Positions 63,230-64,000 of a stretch of 64,000 nt of DNA are shown here, one piece after another. Position numbers and translations under genes: made by a program. The notes under the pieces are model-generated. The model was given only the letters and a program-made list of their open reading frames with translations, was not told the origin of the DNA and ran no database searches. Origin of the DNA: Aquibacillus koreensis (lineage in GTDB: Bacteria > Bacillota > Bacilli > Bacillales > Amphibacillaceae). Where the stretch lies: positions 1 to 64,000 of the forward strand of contig NZ_JAOALK010000059.1 in the NCBI RefSeq assembly GCF_025154055.1, given 5' to 3'. The first letter of the stretch is position 1. Every line of letters starts with the position of its first letter.

Positions 63230-63246
63230 TGTTACTTTATTGTAAT
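63230..63246 (+). promoter_or_regulatory. WalR box (TGTWAH-N5-TGTWAH)
   Basis: TGTTAC-TTTAT-TGTAAT matches the consensus at all 12 defined positions. It is about 217 bp before the endopeptidase start, in the opposite orientation to that gene. Two weaker half-matched sites lie near 63070 and 63160. Confidence 0.5.
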
Positions 63247-63409
63247 AATTTGCTTGTTGTTCCTATTGTAGGATGCTAGATAGGACTAGTGTCCGGTTAT
63301 TAGGGAATTGAGCTATTGAAGATATAATTTAAATTACATAGTTTGTATAGAGTGCGAAGTAACTAAACAAGCAGGACCTAGCGACACACAATGACCTTTG
63401 TATGCGGAC

Positions 63410-63585
63410 ATTTATTCCGCTATTTTTACTAAATTGATCATTTTGATGCTTCTCGCGGACATTTGTTCCGCTATTTCTTTATTTTGAAGCAATTTTCTTA
63501 CGATTTCGATGAAATAACGGAACAAATGTCCACCAACAGGCTAAAATACGTAGAAATAACTAAAATAGAGGGAAAAATGTCCGTT
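63410..63585. repeat. Short interspersed repeats, GCGGACATTTNTTCCGCTATT family
   Basis: Copies GCGGACATTTATTCCGCTAT (about 63413) and GCGGACATTTGTTCCGCTAT (about 63456) are direct; AATAACGGAACAAATGTCC (about 63513) is inverted; a partial AAAAATGTCCG lies near 63574. The inner CGGA/TCCG parts make each copy imperfectly palindromic. A related AATAAATGTCCG occurs at about 144-155. Confidence 0.75.
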
Positions 63586-63680
63586 TAAATGCAGTATTGT
63601 TCTCGTATTCAGGGATTAAGATGACGAAAACTCAGCTAGTGGCTATTAGGACAGATTTTCTATCAAGTCTGTATTTACTT

Positions 63681-63726
63681 ATAAAAAAGCCGTTGAAGTA
63701 ATCTCTTACTTCAACGGCTTTTTTTA
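63681..63726 (-). terminator. Terminator after purA
   Basis: AAAAAGCCGTTGAAGTAA and TTACTTCAACGGCTTTTT pair perfectly around a 4-nt loop with T runs on both strands. Confidence 0.95.
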
Positions 63727-63732
63727 CTCTTA

Positions 63733-64000
63733 TTAACTATAAACACTTCTGACTACGTTAGTCTGTTTACGATCCGGACCCACGGAGAAGATCGATAATG
63801 GTATTTGTGTTAATTGTGAAATTCTCTCTAGGTAATGACGAGCATTTGCAGGAAGCTCATCTAGGTTAGTTACACCAGTTATATCCTCAGTCCAACCTGG
63901 TAACTCTTCATATACTGGCTCACATTCAGCAAGTACCTTTAGACTAGCAGGAAATTCATTCATTACTTTACCTTTATATTGATAAGCAGTACAAATTTTT
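63733..64000 (-). CDS. purA: Adenylosuccinate synthetase, 3' part (cut by window edge)
   Basis: The last 88 codons of purA; the gene continues beyond the right edge. The visible C-terminus ([64 protein letters not shown]) is the conserved end of the enzyme that forms adenylosuccinate from IMP and aspartate, with the GTP-binding GPDR loop. A start at 63963 would be false, since the frame stays open and homologous upstream. purA next to the wal operon is the normal Bacillales order. Confidence 0.95.
   Translation of the reverse strand, partial: KICTAYQYKGKVMNEFPASLKVLAECEPVYEELPGWTEDITGVTNLDELPANARHYLERISQLTQIPLSIFSVGPDRKQTNVVRSVYS

Larger units (their letters stand above)
63014..63732. other. 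Intergenic region with WalR-like box and repeats
   Basis: No gene in 719 bp. It carries the endopeptidase promoter area, a perfect WalR-consensus direct repeat at 63230-63246, a group of AAATGTCCGC-type repeats (63410-63585) and the purA terminator. Confidence 0.6.

Overview
The window is AT-rich, low-GC Gram-positive DNA. It carries a Wal (YycFG) operon with walH/I/J and htrA near rlmH and purA, Bacillus-type nasBC, a SacT/SacP/SacA sucrose unit, DesK/DesR- and LytS/LytT-type regulators, and LPxTA wall-anchor signals. This points to a member of the Bacillaceae, most like the Oceanobacillus/Virgibacillus/Gracilibacillus group; the exact genus is an inference I cannot confirm.

Layout. 0-2.6 kb: a 52-bp tandem repeat, serC (minus) behind what reads as a ZTP riboswitch, and an OsmC-family protein. 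2.6-8.9 kb: an assimilatory nitrate unit (nasB, nasC, NarK-type transporter) with a TnrA-like box in front. 9.4-12.7 kb: the carboxynorspermidine/carboxyspermidine dehydrogenase-decarboxylase pair and a lipoprotein. 12.9-19.7 kb (minus): mqo with a structured leader, then the sucrose operon sacT > RAT/terminator > sacP > fructokinase > sacA. 19.9-20.6 kb: a DsbA/FrnE-family gene whose first active-site Cys codon is an in-frame UGA followed by a bacterial-SECIS-like hairpin. 21.2-28.4 kb (minus): two sodium:solute symporters with their small partners, on either side of a LytS/LytT two-component pair. 28.9-43.1 kb: a KinB-like kinase, a large wall-anchored CBM9/esterase protein of different base composition, YqcI/YcgG, DbpA helicase, small proteins, and a LacI regulator next to a wall-anchored GH16 beta-glucanase. 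43.8-50 kb (minus): a small export protein, then a regulatory module of DUF418 protein, DesK-like kinase, LuxR-type regulator, pseudo-ATPase/LytTR regulator and ABC-2 exporter. 50.3-54.1 kb: rlmH, two Lin0512 paralogues, a secreted GH11 xylanase and a DoxX protein. 54.1-64 kb: a DnaA-box cluster, htrA, walJ-walI-walH-walK-walR, an M23 endopeptidase and the 3' part of purA.

How it fits together. The window combines near-origin housekeeping (wal operon, purA, rlmH) with accessory carbon and nitrogen scavenging (nitrate, sucrose, carboxylates, beta-glucan, xylan, ester-linked polysaccharide). Several control layers can be read directly: a riboswitch, a RAT antiterminator, TnrA, CcpA and LacI-type sites, and LytTR regulators. 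The least ordinary observations are the UGA-containing DsbA-family gene (possible selenoprotein), the ZTP-riboswitch/serC pairing, the DnaA-box cluster beside htrA, two extracytoplasmic enzymes sharing an LPxTA anchor, and two apparently non-canonical start codons (CTG for a kinase, ATT for the xylanase).
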